From the NCBI GenBank assembly GCA_002368685.1, contig DFEN01000163.1:1-21132 (forward strand): a DNA stretch of 21,132 bases, read 5' to 3'. The DNA is from Lachnospiraceae bacterium UBA3801 (GTDB lineage: Bacteria > Bacillota > Clostridia > Lachnospirales > Lachnospiraceae). The notes under the pieces are model-generated. The model had not been told where the DNA came from. It made no database searches and saw only the letters and a program-made list of their open reading frames with translations. Shown here piece after piece: positions 7,703 through 15,361 of the stretch (position 1 is its first letter; each line of letters opens with the position of its first letter). Both the position numbers and the translations under genes were made by a program.

Positions 7703-9026
7703 CTGCCTCATCACTAACTAAAATATATGTATATTGAACTATCGAAAACATTATAAGAGTACTGAATACACTGCTGACACCGTAGCTTATAAGCGGCAGC
7801 GTCACACCTGTGGACGGTATAAACTTCGTCGCTCCACCAATATTCAGGAATACCTGGAATATATAACTGATGGCTATACCGAAGGTCACATACTTGAAGA
7901 ATGGTTGTTTGCATTTCATAGCAATATTCTGAATAGCTATAAAACTGCTTAGATATATAAGTATCAGTGCAAGACCAAATACAACTCCAAGTTCCTCGCA
8001 AATAGCTGAGAATATGAAATCACTTTCAGCAACCGGAATAAGATATGGCATACCATTTCCAAGACCTGTTCCTGCGAAGCCACCAGTACCAATAGCAAAC
8101 AGTGATTCACAGACCTGATATCCTTCGGACTGCTGATACAGGAAAGGATCCTGCCAGGCATGAACTCTGACCATAACGTGCGCAAAAAGCGTATCTTTAA
8201 AGAGCAGATATCCCAGCACTGTCGCTCCAACTCCCAGACCCACACCAAGAATCATAAATATCGATCTTGAAGTAGCCAGGTAAACCATCATGAAATAAAC
8301 TATAAAGAATAGGACGACTGCACCAAAATCCTTCTCAATTACAAGGATAAGCATAAATGTAGCCGCTATAATTGCATTTTTAAAGAGCTCAACAAATGTA
8401 TTCAGCTTCACAAGTGAGCTCGCCACAAAGAATATGAAAAGAATCTTAACGAATTCCATAGGCTGAAGTGATACACCAGCTATATGTATCCAGTTTCTAG
8501 AGCCATTTATTACCTGCCCAACCCCCGGAATGAAAACCGAAGCCAGCAGGATGATACCTGTAAGTCCATATAGGGTACTCCACATCCTAAGCTTCTTAAG
8601 CTTCCCCATAATAAAAGGAATAAATATCGTCACAACCAAACCAACTGATGCAAGTATAAACTGCCTGATGGCCAGTCCAGGACTCAGCCTCAGCAAAACG
8701 GTATATCCAATAAGCATGAGGAAAGCAACATTATTTGTCAGCAGCCTCGAGGAATTCTTATATACAAGCCTGAATGCCAGGATGTATAGAATAGCAATCG
8801 ATATTTCGATTATGTAATATAGAAAGACCTTCGCGTCCTCCATATTAATATAGAGCATGACATGACACAGAAAATGTATCATAAAAATATAGAAAATCTG
8901 CTTATTAAGGTTGCTGGTTCTCTTCTCTCTATCCCTGGCCGTAAAATAAGTAAAGCATTTAATGGTATAGAGAGCCATGAATAGCAAAACCAGATATTTT
9001 GAAATTGTACATACGAGATTAGCCAT
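7623..9026 (-). CDS. SEDS-family peptidoglycan glycosyltransferase (FtsW/RodA/SpoVE)
   Basis: SEDS proteins polymerise lipid II into glycan strands and act with a class B PBP. The 467 residues are highly hydrophobic with roughly ten or more membrane segments. Family blocks include NGSRNWIHIAGVSLQPMEFV (about 174-193), EKDFGAVVLFF (about 231-241), GTGLGNGMPYLIPVAESDF followed by ICEELG (about 319-347), and LPLISYGVSS (about 410-419). An N-terminal extension of about 100 residues with extra membrane segments and a charged C-terminal tail make it longer than RodA. Whether it serves division (FtsW) or elongation (RodA) cannot be settled here; neighbouring zapA favours division, while the PbpA-like partner resembles the mycobacterial rodA-pbpA pair. 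It begins 2 nt after the U32 gene with an AAGGG ribosome site, and its tail overlaps the PBP gene. Confidence 0.93.
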   Translation of the reverse strand: MANLVCTISKYLVLLFMALYTIKCFTYFTARDREKRTSNLNKQIFYIFMIHFLCHVMLYINMEDAKVFLYYIIEISIAILYILAFRLVYKNSSRLLTNNVAFLMLIGYTVLLRLSPGLAIRQFILASVGLVVTIFIPFIMGKLKKLRMWSTLYGLTGIILLASVFIPGVGQVINGSRNWIHIAGVSLQPMEFVKILFIFFVASSLVKLNTFVELFKNAIIAATFMLILVIEKDFGAVVLFFIVYFMMVYLATSRSIFMILGVGLGVGATVLGYLLFKDTLFAHVMVRVHAWQDPFLYQQSEGYQVCESLFAIGTGGFAGTGLGNGMPYLIPVAESDFIFSAICEELGVVFGLALILIYLSSFIAIQNIAMKCKQPFFKYVTFGIAISYIFQVFLNIGGATKFIPSTGVTLPLISYGVSSVFSTLIMFSIVQYTYILVSDEADEVEKEKRRIAKAEGTSIAEDAGVFG

Positions 9027-9028
9027 TA

Positions 9029-11377
9029 TTAAATACCCTTCTCAAAATGTCCTCTAGTATATTTTCTATCCCTAATATATTTTGGATCGTCGCTCAGAAC
9101 GTCCTTAACCTGTTTAACAGTTTCATCAGTGAAATAATACATCCTGGTAACTTCATAGTCGTGAAGACTGAGCGGTCTGTCGCCCAAAATGACATTATAG
9201 CACAGTCCCTCACATTTTATCGACTTAAAGGAGTAGCCCTTGTCATCAGTCAGCCTGCCAACTGTATCTCTGAGACCAGAGGTGACCATAAGCGTAAGCT
9301 TGCCGTAATACTGCGAAAAATCCTCCTTTATATAGTCAATTCCATCCACCTCTCTCTTACTGAGCTCCAGTGATTTCTCGAATATGACCTTCGAATCCTC
9401 ACCAAGAATATCCAGCAGCTCCTTAACAGCCATATTGTTATAGGCATAAAGAGATGATGCAAGCAGCAAATACTTATCCATATATAGATTACGCACCTCA
9501 GCGAGATCATCTATATTTCTTACATATAGACCATCCATTCTCCGGATAATGTCATTATAGTCACATACCTGGTAATCACCTTTATTTATATACGGAAGAC
9601 CAAGTATAGCCTTGATACCCGGAACCCCGATTCTATTATTCTCGATTTTCCTGAGCAGGCCCATAATAGCATCACTGCTATATCCGCCAAGTCCCAGATC
9701 AAGAACAATAAATGTATCATCAGATATAATTACTGACCTACTGTGCACTTCCTCTAGAAAAGCTTCTGCCTGATATGGATAAGAGAATATATAATATCTC
9801 TTTCCAGCTGTATCAAATAAACCAGATTTATCAATTGGTATCATCTCTTCACTTAGTTTTGTAAGAGAAGCATCTTTATCTAAAGGATTTTTTCTCCTGA
9901 AGCCGGCAGTTATAGCTTCTTCTAGCTTAGCTACTGCCTGTCTTCTCAGCTCACTCAATTCTCCTATTCTAACAAAGGAGGCATCATCTGTCTGAACATC
10001 AAGACTTTTCATAACAAATGCCGTATTGCCCAGCTGAGAAACCTTATTAATAATTGTATCTCTATCTATAGGTCTGTTGGAGGCCGCCTCAACCACACCA
10101 CCTGTTACTGTTATACTATTATTACCACTCGCCAGAGTTATACTAAGTTCTTCACCCTTTATAACTCTTACATTTCCGGTAACGGGTATCTTCCTGCCAC
10201 TATTAATAAGCACATCAATGTCCGCTATCAGGGATCTGGATCTAGTCCTATAGATTCCGCCCCCCTTAGTTATAAGTCTGGTCTGCGGAGCCTTAAGTGA
10301 TACCGGCTCACCCTGTTTTATATCTATACCCGAGGTAATCGATATCTGCTCACTTGCATCTATAAGCAGTTCATCTCCCGAGCCCACATCCTTTAAGGCC
10401 TTGAAATGCACCTTTCCATCAGACACCTTGCTAACGGTACCCACTTTAACGCCTCTTCTTCCTGGCATACTACTATCTATAAGAACCTCGTCCCATTTTT
10501 CTTCGTCTCTTGTCCTATCTAGATAGCCAGTAGAGAAACCACCTCTATTAAATATATCAAGGAGCCTATTTTCATATCTCTCAATGAGTGAATCCGTAAG
10601 GGTTCCATCCATATAGGCATCTACAATAGTCCTATATGCCTCAACTGTAGCAGCTGTATAGTATTCATTTTTCATTCTTCCCTCTATCTTAAGGGAATCA
10701 ACACCTATATCCACCAGTTCTGGAACAAGACGTAGCGAACAAAGGTCTCTCATAGAAAGAAGATACTTACCATTATATCTCTGTCTACATGGCTGAGCAC
10801 ATCTACCTCTATTACCGCTTCTACCGCCAAGCATGGAGCTCATCAAGCATCTTCCGCTGTAGCATAAACACATGGCACCATGAACAAAAACCTCCAGCTC
10901 TATATCAGCCTCTTCTTTAATTCGAGCCAGCTCGCGAAGGTTCATTTCACGAGCAGCCACAACACGACTAGCACCTCTCTCCGCCGCAAGCCTGGCTCCT
11001 TCCGGTGTAAGAATATTCATCTGTGTACTTGTATGAATAGGTAGTTCCGGAAAATACTGTCTAATCATGCGCATTACACCATAATCCTGCACCAAAACAG
11101 CATCAAGCCCCGCCTCATATAGAGGAAAGAGCATATCATAAACACCTGTCATTTCACTTGATTTTATAAGTGTATTGCAGGTGAGGTATATTTTCACATT
11201 ATGAAGATGAGCTAGATCAATCGCCTCCAGCAGCTCTTCGCTACTGAAATTATTAGCATATGCTCTGGCTCCAAAAGAATTCCCCGCTAGATAACACGCA
11301 TCTGTTCCAGCTGCTATTGCAGCCTTGAGAGATGACATATTACCACACGGGGCAAGAATCTCAGGTCTTCTTTTCAT
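9029..11377 (-). CDS. U32 family protein (RlhA/TrhP-type RNA hydroxylation or peptidase U32)
   Basis: U32 proteins were named as peptidases, but several are now known as iron-sulfur, prephenate-dependent hydroxylation factors for tRNA or 23S rRNA (TrhP, RlhA) or for ubiquinone. The N-terminus RPEILAPCGNMSSLKAAIAAG is diagnostic, as is the signature EVFVHGAMCLCYSGRC (about 162-177) followed by GNRGRCAQPC (about 188-197), whose cysteines probably bind a [4Fe-4S] cluster. At 782 residues with a large second half it matches the long RlhA-like architecture (U32 plus DUF3656-type region) more than the 400-residue TrhP form, so 23S rRNA C2501 hydroxylation is a reasonable guess only. The ATG shares one base with the zapA stop (TAATG), implying coupled translation, and the SEDS gene follows 2 nt later. 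Confidence 0.88.
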   Translation of the reverse strand: MKRRPEILAPCGNMSSLKAAIAAGTDACYLAGNSFGARAYANNFSSEELLEAIDLAHLHNVKIYLTCNTLIKSSEMTGVYDMLFPLYEAGLDAVLVQDYGVMRMIRQYFPELPIHTSTQMNILTPEGARLAAERGASRVVAAREMNLRELARIKEEADIELEVFVHGAMCLCYSGRCLMSSMLGGRSGNRGRCAQPCRQRYNGKYLLSMRDLCSLRLVPELVDIGVDSLKIEGRMKNEYYTAATVEAYRTIVDAYMDGTLTDSLIERYENRLLDIFNRGGFSTGYLDRTRDEEKWDEVLIDSSMPGRRGVKVGTVSKVSDGKVHFKALKDVGSGDELLIDASEQISITSGIDIKQGEPVSLKAPQTRLITKGGGIYRTRSRSLIADIDVLINSGRKIPVTGNVRVIKGEELSITLASGNNSITVTGGVVEAASNRPIDRDTIINKVSQLGNTAFVMKSLDVQTDDASFVRIGELSELRRQAVAKLEEAITAGFRRKNPLDKDASLTKLSEEMIPIDKSGLFDTAGKRYYIFSYPYQAEAFLEEVHSRSVIISDDTFIVLDLGLGGYSSDAIMGLLRKIENNRIGVPGIKAILGLPYINKGDYQVCDYNDIIRRMDGLYVRNIDDLAEVRNLYMDKYLLLASSLYAYNNMAVKELLDILGEDSKVIFEKSLELSKREVDGIDYIKEDFSQYYGKLTLMVTSGLRDTVGRLTDDKGYSFKSIKCEGLCYNVILGDRPLSLHDYEVTRMYYFTDETVKQVKDVLSDDPKYIRDRKYTRGHFEKGI

Positions 11378-11781
11378 TATCTCTTTTCCTTTTCAGCTTC
11401 CAGCTGCACGACTCTCTTCTGAAGAGCGCTAACCTGTTCCTTGTATTCTTCCACAAGCTTCAGCGCAGCTTCATGCTTTATCTGGGATTCTATTACTTCA
11501 TGTCTAAGTTCATACAACTGCTGTTCCTTATCAGTATTATCTCCAGCTGTCTCATCCGCCTTAGCCTTCGCTTTAAAATAATCATCTGCAATATTTAGAG
11601 CAAGCAGAATACCCTGATACTCAATATTCATTCTTCTATACTCTTCTGAAGTCTTGCATTCTGCTATCTTACCATTTATATAAGTGGCCACATTCTGCAG
11701 ATACTCTTCTCCTTCATATCCGCTAAGAGTATAAACCTTATTATTAATAACAACAGGAATATCTATCTTCTTCTGTCCCAT
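11377..11781 (-). CDS. zapA: Cell division protein ZapA
   Basis: ZapA binds FtsZ and bundles protofilaments at the Z ring. This 134-residue protein has the N-terminal ZapA fold (IDIPVVINNKVYTLSGYEGEEYLQNVATYI, split as strand, turn and helix, about 5-35) followed by a long coiled-coil helix in the C-terminal half (about 80-134, alternating Glu/Lys/Leu). The ATG at 11781 is chosen because GAGGTG lies about 5 nt upstream. An in-frame GTG at 11793 would place that ribosome site inside the gene. It follows ruvB by 21 nt and overlaps the U32 start by one base. The position just before SEDS and PBP genes fits a division role. Confidence 0.9.
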   Translation of the reverse strand: MGQKKIDIPVVINNKVYTLSGYEGEEYLQNVATYINGKIAECKTSEEYRRMNIEYQGILLALNIADDYFKAKAKADETAGDNTDKEQQLYELRHEVIESQIKHEAALKLVEEYKEQVSALQKRVVQLEAEKEKR

Positions 11782-11802
11782 TTCACACCTCACTAATAAT
11801 AC

Positions 11803-12804
11803 TTATCCAAGCATATATTCTAGATCTAAATGCTTATATGACTTTTCTGTACAAACACGCCCTCTTGGAGTCCTATTTATAAAACCATTCTTTATAAGAT
11901 AAGGCTCATAAACATCTTCGATAGTTCCTGAGTCCTCGCCAATGGCTGCAGCAAGAACATCAAGTCCTACAGGACCACCGCCAAAATTCTTAATAATGGT
12001 CGTAAGTATATTTCTATCTGTATCATCCAGTCCATAACCATCAACATCCAGCTTATCAAGAGCACTTCTCGCAACATTATAATCAATTTTGCCCTGATGT
12101 TCAACCTCTGCAAAGTCTCTGACTCTCTTCAGTAGTCTGTTAGCAAGTCTTGGTGTACCTCGTGATCTTTTAGCTATCTCCAGGGCTCCCTCTTCATCAA
12201 CACTTACTCCCAGCACTTTAGCAGATCTTATAACTATACTCATAAGCTCGCTGACATTATACAGGTCGAGTCTGTTTACAACACCGAAACGATCTCTAAG
12301 TGGAGCAGAAAGCATTCCAGCTCTTGTAGTGGCGCCCACAAGTGTAAACTTAGGGAGATCAAGTCTTAGAGACTTTGACTGCTCACCCTTGCCAATAACT
12401 ATATCTATAGCATAGTCCTCCATTGCAGGATATAGAACCTCTTCAACCTGCTTATTCAGCCTATGTATCTCATCTATGAATAAAACATCATTTTCAGACA
12501 GCTGACTAAGAATAGCCGCTAGTTCCCCCGGTTTCTCTATCGCCGGACCGGAGGTTATTTTGATGCTAACCCCCATTTCCTCTGCAACTATACAAGCGAG
12601 GGTAGTTTTTCCAAGTCCCGGAGGTCCATATAGAAGAACATGATCAAGTGGTTCATGACGTCTACGCGCAGCTTCGATAAAGACTTCCAGATTCTTCTTA
12701 ACCTTGTCCTGACCTATATACTCTGCCAGACTTGTAGGTCGAAGCTTCTTCTCCGCCGCATCCTCCTCAGGGATGACTTCAGTTGTTATTATTCTATCTT
12801 TCAT
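11803..12804 (-). CDS. ruvB: Holliday junction branch migration ATPase RuvB
   Basis: RuvB is the hexameric AAA+ motor that drives branch migration of Holliday junctions held by RuvA. The 333 residues are full length. Walker [12 protein letters not shown] (about 60-70), Walker B with the [12 protein letters not shown] block, sensor [18 protein letters not shown] and the C-terminal winged-helix region with [20 protein letters not shown] and RTPRGR are all present. The ATG has an AGGGA ribosome site. It follows ruvA by 51 nt and precedes zapA, forming the usual ruvAB pair. No ruvC is seen, as is normal in Bacillota, where RecU resolves junctions. Confidence 0.98.
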   Translation of the reverse strand: MKDRIITTEVIPEEDAAEKKLRPTSLAEYIGQDKVKKNLEVFIEAARRRHEPLDHVLLYGPPGLGKTTLACIVAEEMGVSIKITSGPAIEKPGELAAILSQLSENDVLFIDEIHRLNKQVEEVLYPAMEDYAIDIVIGKGEQSKSLRLDLPKFTLVGATTRAGMLSAPLRDRFGVVNRLDLYNVSELMSIVIRSAKVLGVSVDEEGALEIAKRSRGTPRLANRLLKRVRDFAEVEHQGKIDYNVARSALDKLDVDGYGLDDTDRNILTTIIKNFGGGPVGLDVLAAAIGEDSGTIEDVYEPYLIKNGFINRTPRGRVCTEKSYKHLDLEYMLG

Positions 12805-12855
12805 ATATATTCCCTGTATAAAATGTTATATAAAGTGATATATCAATCTTAATTT

Positions 12856-13452
12856 CTATAAATACTTAAGGGCATTTCTGATGATATCCTCAGTCTTCAT
12901 CTTATCCGCACCTTCTACCTTACGTATCGCCTTCAGAGCGTCTGTATTGGAATAACCAAGAGCTACAAGCGCCTGAGCTGCATCAGATATATCAGATTCA
13001 CTATCCTCATCAAATGCCGCTGCAGCACTGGTATCAAATATAGTACCCTCGAGATTCAACTTATCACGGAGCTCAAGAACCACCTTCTGCGCAGTCTTGC
13101 TACCGATACCATTTGCCTTCGATATAGCCTTGTGATCACCAGAAATGATAGCCGCACATAGATTATCCGGACCAAGTTCATCAAGTATAGAAAGTGCACC
13201 CTTAGGACCTATGCCGCTTACTGATATAAGCTTAATGAAGAGGTCCTTCTCTGTAGGTGTAAGGAAGCCAAAGAGTCTCATATCATCCTCTTTTACATCC
13301 ATATATGTGACTATCCTGACATCAGAATGAAGAGAAGGCAGTTTCCTAATTACGTAATCATACGTAAGAATCTCAAACCCAACCCCCTGGGCCTCTACCA
13401 CTATTCTGTCTGAATATATCTCTTCAAGTTTTCCAGATACATATGCTATCAT
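12856..13452 (-). CDS. ruvA: Holliday junction binding protein RuvA
   Basis: RuvA forms a tetramer that clamps four-way junctions and loads RuvB. At 198 residues it matches the usual ~200. It has an N-terminal OB fold (MIAYVSGKL...DVKEDDMRLFGF), two helix-hairpin-helix motifs (VSGIGPKGAL, about 78-87, and ANGIGSKTAQ, about 113-122), an acidic linker (about 140-155) and the C-terminal three-helix domain that contacts RuvB. The open frame extends 15 codons further, but the ATG at 13452 is chosen because GGGAG lies 6 nt upstream and RuvA proteins begin MI-Y--G. It is the first gene of the long cluster that runs to the sortase, directly after the DivIVA-like gene's terminator. Confidence 0.97.
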   Translation of the reverse strand: MIAYVSGKLEEIYSDRIVVEAQGVGFEILTYDYVIRKLPSLHSDVRIVTYMDVKEDDMRLFGFLTPTEKDLFIKLISVSGIGPKGALSILDELGPDNLCAAIISGDHKAISKANGIGSKTAQKVVLELRDKLNLEGTIFDTSAAAAFDEDSESDISDAAQALVALGYSNTDALKAIRKVEGADKMKTEDIIRNALKYL

Positions 13453-13499
13453 ACAATGCTCCCAATAATTAATAATAAGAAAAATGCTCTTATACAAAA

Positions 13500-13531
13500 C
13501 GAAGAGTGCTACAAAATATCTTGCAGCACTC
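13500..13531 (-). terminator. Rho-independent terminator after the DivIVA-domain gene
   Basis: On the minus strand an 11-base-pair stem (GAGTGCT arm at 13525-13531 with its continuation, matching 13504-13510) closes a 6-base loop, with one G-T pair, followed by a moderately T-rich stretch. It lies about 30 nt past the DivIVA-like stop, so ruvA probably starts a new transcript. Confidence 0.75.
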
Positions 13532-13559
13532 CGAGTAAGTACATATTTTAATATTCGAT

Positions 13560-14099
13560 TTAAAGGAACTCGAAATCGTCTGATCCTTCCTCTTCTCCGT
13601 CGCCGATCATAACCTTGCTTGGCTTTCTGTTATCCTCGATCTCTCCGACGAATACGTCCTCACCATCACCATATACATCATCATTTGACTCCTGGAAGAA
13701 CTTTGATGTAGCTGACTCAGGCTCTTTTGTTGCCATCTTGATCTTGCCATCATCTTCCTTCTTTGGTTCATCCATAATTATATCTGAGAATGGATCCTCG
13801 AAAGGCTCTTCCTTCTTTGGTTCTTCCTTAGCTGGTTTTGATTCAGCCTTAACTTCTTCCTTCTTTGTCGAAGCAGGTGATACCCCCTGAACCTGATTCT
13901 CCAGATCAAAGAGCTTCAGTCTCTGCTCTTCTATAACCTTATTAAGTCTATCCTTCTCATCTCTAAGATTCTTATTCTCAGTAAAGAGTTCATCATATGC
14001 ACGATATACTGTGTCTACGTACTGATCAACGTCTACCTTACTGTAACCAAATAATCCCTTTTTAAAGCTTTGTGACTTTATGTCCATTGGTTGCATCAT
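13560..14099 (-). CDS. DivIVA-domain protein
   Basis: DivIVA-type proteins bind curved membranes at poles and septa and recruit division or envelope factors. Residues about 6-75 show the N-terminal DivIVA pattern SFKKGLFGYSKVDVDQYVD followed by a coiled coil (YDELFTENKNLRDEKDRLNK and on). After that the 179-residue protein becomes a low-complexity tail rich in Lys, Glu, Pro and Asp, ending in an acidic EEEGSDDFEFL. The second coiled-coil segment of canonical DivIVA is missing, so it resembles a GpsB-like or clostridial DivIVA-domain form. The ATG at 14099 has GGAGG 11 nt upstream, and a second ATG follows at once. The gene has its own promoter and terminator. The partner and function are not known. 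Confidence 0.8.
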   Translation of the reverse strand: MMQPMDIKSQSFKKGLFGYSKVDVDQYVDTVYRAYDELFTENKNLRDEKDRLNKVIEEQRLKLFDLENQVQGVSPASTKKEEVKAESKPAKEEPKKEEPFEDPFSDIIMDEPKKEDDGKIKMATKEPESATSKFFQESNDDVYGDGEDVFVGEIEDNRKPSKVMIGDGEEEGSDDFEFL

Positions 14100-14154
14100 G
14101 ATTCAGAAATCCTCCAATACATTAATTAGCTATTACTAGCACAGTCTAGAATAA

Positions 14155-14182
14155 ATTATACCATATTTTATAGTTCTTTCAA
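14155..14182 (-). promoter_or_regulatory. Sigma-A-type promoter of the DivIVA-domain gene
   Basis: On the minus strand TTGAAA (14177-14182) and a perfect TATAAT (14155-14160) are separated by 16 nt. The predicted start is near 14148, giving a leader of about 50 nt. Between this promoter and the upstream nuclease stop (14224) there is a weak hairpin followed by a run of six Ts (about 14190-14220) that may terminate the nuclease transcript, but its stem is too short to call. Confidence 0.8.
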
Positions 14183-14223
14183 TAATAAATTTACATAAAA
14201 AATTAGGAAAATCTGAATTTCTG

Positions 14224-15267
14224 TCACTTTCCCTTATACAGCATAATCTCACTTATCATATGCTTTGCATATTCGAGAATCAATTCAGAATTACCGAGAA
14301 ATGTATCATCCAACATTACATATCCCGTCTTAGTTCTTGCACCGTCCTTGTAAAGAGCTATATTTCCATTGTAATTATTAAGCGTTGTAACGAAGTATCC
14401 TTCCTTCTTCACTATGCCGTCCTTTTCTTTTGTCCCCAGATAATAATTGAGAGAACCTGTATAAATCGGAACCTTAATGCAGGCGTAATCACCCTCAGCG
14501 TCAAGTGTCGCACCATAGGAGGAAGTAGAAATATTCCTGCCCAGTCTACTCTCCAGATTAAGATTAAGCACAAAAAACAGCTTGCCCGCTATCTCTTTAA
14601 CGCTAAACTTCTCAACGCTAACCTTGCCCATCTTCATCATATCGATTGCCTGAACGGCACCAAGGAAAAGCATCCCCTCCATATCGTCTCTATTATGCCT
14701 AAGAACAAGTTCTCTGCTCTTCTTATCCCCAGTAGTGACGAAGTTTAGATAGACATCTATAAGCTGACCACCATTAAATGTATCTACACGCTCAATACCA
14801 AGATATTTCTCGATAGTCTTCTGCTTAATATTAGGAAGTCCCAGCGCATATTTATATGGTTTTATACATTTCATAAGGTCAAATGGCATTATATTCCTAA
14901 AGCCATTTTCGAACTTAATATGCAGCTTATTCGTGATAACATTCATACGTTTCTCAATATAAGGAATATCGAAACGGTCACCATTGAACTCCACAAGTAC
15001 ATCATAATCGGAAATGATATCAAAAAAGGCATTTATCATCTCCGGTTCTGAACGACCATCATCGTTGAAAAGCTGGATTATCTGCCAATCATCGCCTACT
15101 TTGATATTAATACCAATAATATAAGTAAAGGAATTCATCGGCGATAGTCCCGTAGTCTCTATATCAAACATACAAACCTTTTTGCCTGGAAAATAGGCTG
15201 CCGTGTGATCATAAGCCTTAGTACGCTCATATGGAATTGTCTCAACTATTTTCTCCATAGGGTACAT
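14224..15267 (-). CDS. YprB-like ribonuclease H-fold nuclease
   Basis: This 347-residue protein carries a DEDD-type 3'-5' exonuclease domain of the YprB/RNase_H_2 family. The first acidic motif is FDIETTG (Asp35, Glu37), the second region FNGDRFDIP (about 94-102, Asp100), then a family-typical KYLGIER, and the last motif HNRDDMEGML (about 191-200). The C-terminal third is less conserved and may bind substrate. In B. subtilis yprB sits beside the helicase yprA; no such helicase is in this window. The substrate (RNA or DNA) is unproven. The ATG at 15267 has only a weak ribosome site and a second in-frame ATG lies at 15258, so the exact start is uncertain by a few codons. It stands between the surface-protein terminator and the DivIVA-like gene. 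Confidence 0.85.
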   Translation of the reverse strand: MYPMEKIVETIPYERTKAYDHTAAYFPGKKVCMFDIETTGLSPMNSFTYIIGINIKVGDDWQIIQLFNDDGRSEPEMINAFFDIISDYDVLVEFNGDRFDIPYIEKRMNVITNKLHIKFENGFRNIMPFDLMKCIKPYKYALGLPNIKQKTIEKYLGIERVDTFNGGQLIDVYLNFVTTGDKKSRELVLRHNRDDMEGMLFLGAVQAIDMMKMGKVSVEKFSVKEIAGKLFFVLNLNLESRLGRNISTSSYGATLDAEGDYACIKVPIYTGSLNYYLGTKEKDGIVKKEGYFVTTLNNYNGNIALYKDGARTKTGYVMLDDTFLGNSELILEYAKHMISEIMLYKGK

Positions 15268-15311
15268 TCTATCATATAAATCCTAATCATATAAACATTT
15301 TTACATTAAAA

Positions 15312-15342
15312 TAGAACGGTTACAGTTTGAAACCATAACCGT
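15312..15342 (-). terminator. Terminator hairpin after the surface-protein gene
   Basis: On the minus strand ACGGTTA (15336-15342) pairs with TAACCGT (15316-15322), and the stem continues inward with further pairs including G-T wobbles to a 5-7 base loop. A T-rich run follows below 15316. It lies 20 nt past the surface-protein stop and before the YprB-like gene. Confidence 0.75.
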
Positions 15343-15361
15343 CCTATAATATGAAACTTTA

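Noticed and set aside
7964..8248. Minus-strand open frames inside the SEDS gene
   Set aside because: They are out of frame with a conserved membrane enzyme whose motifs run through the whole region, so they are shadows.
14260..14748. A 162-codon plus-strand open frame opposite the YprB-like gene
   Set aside because: It is antisense to a gene with intact catalytic motifs and shows no recognisable protein signal.
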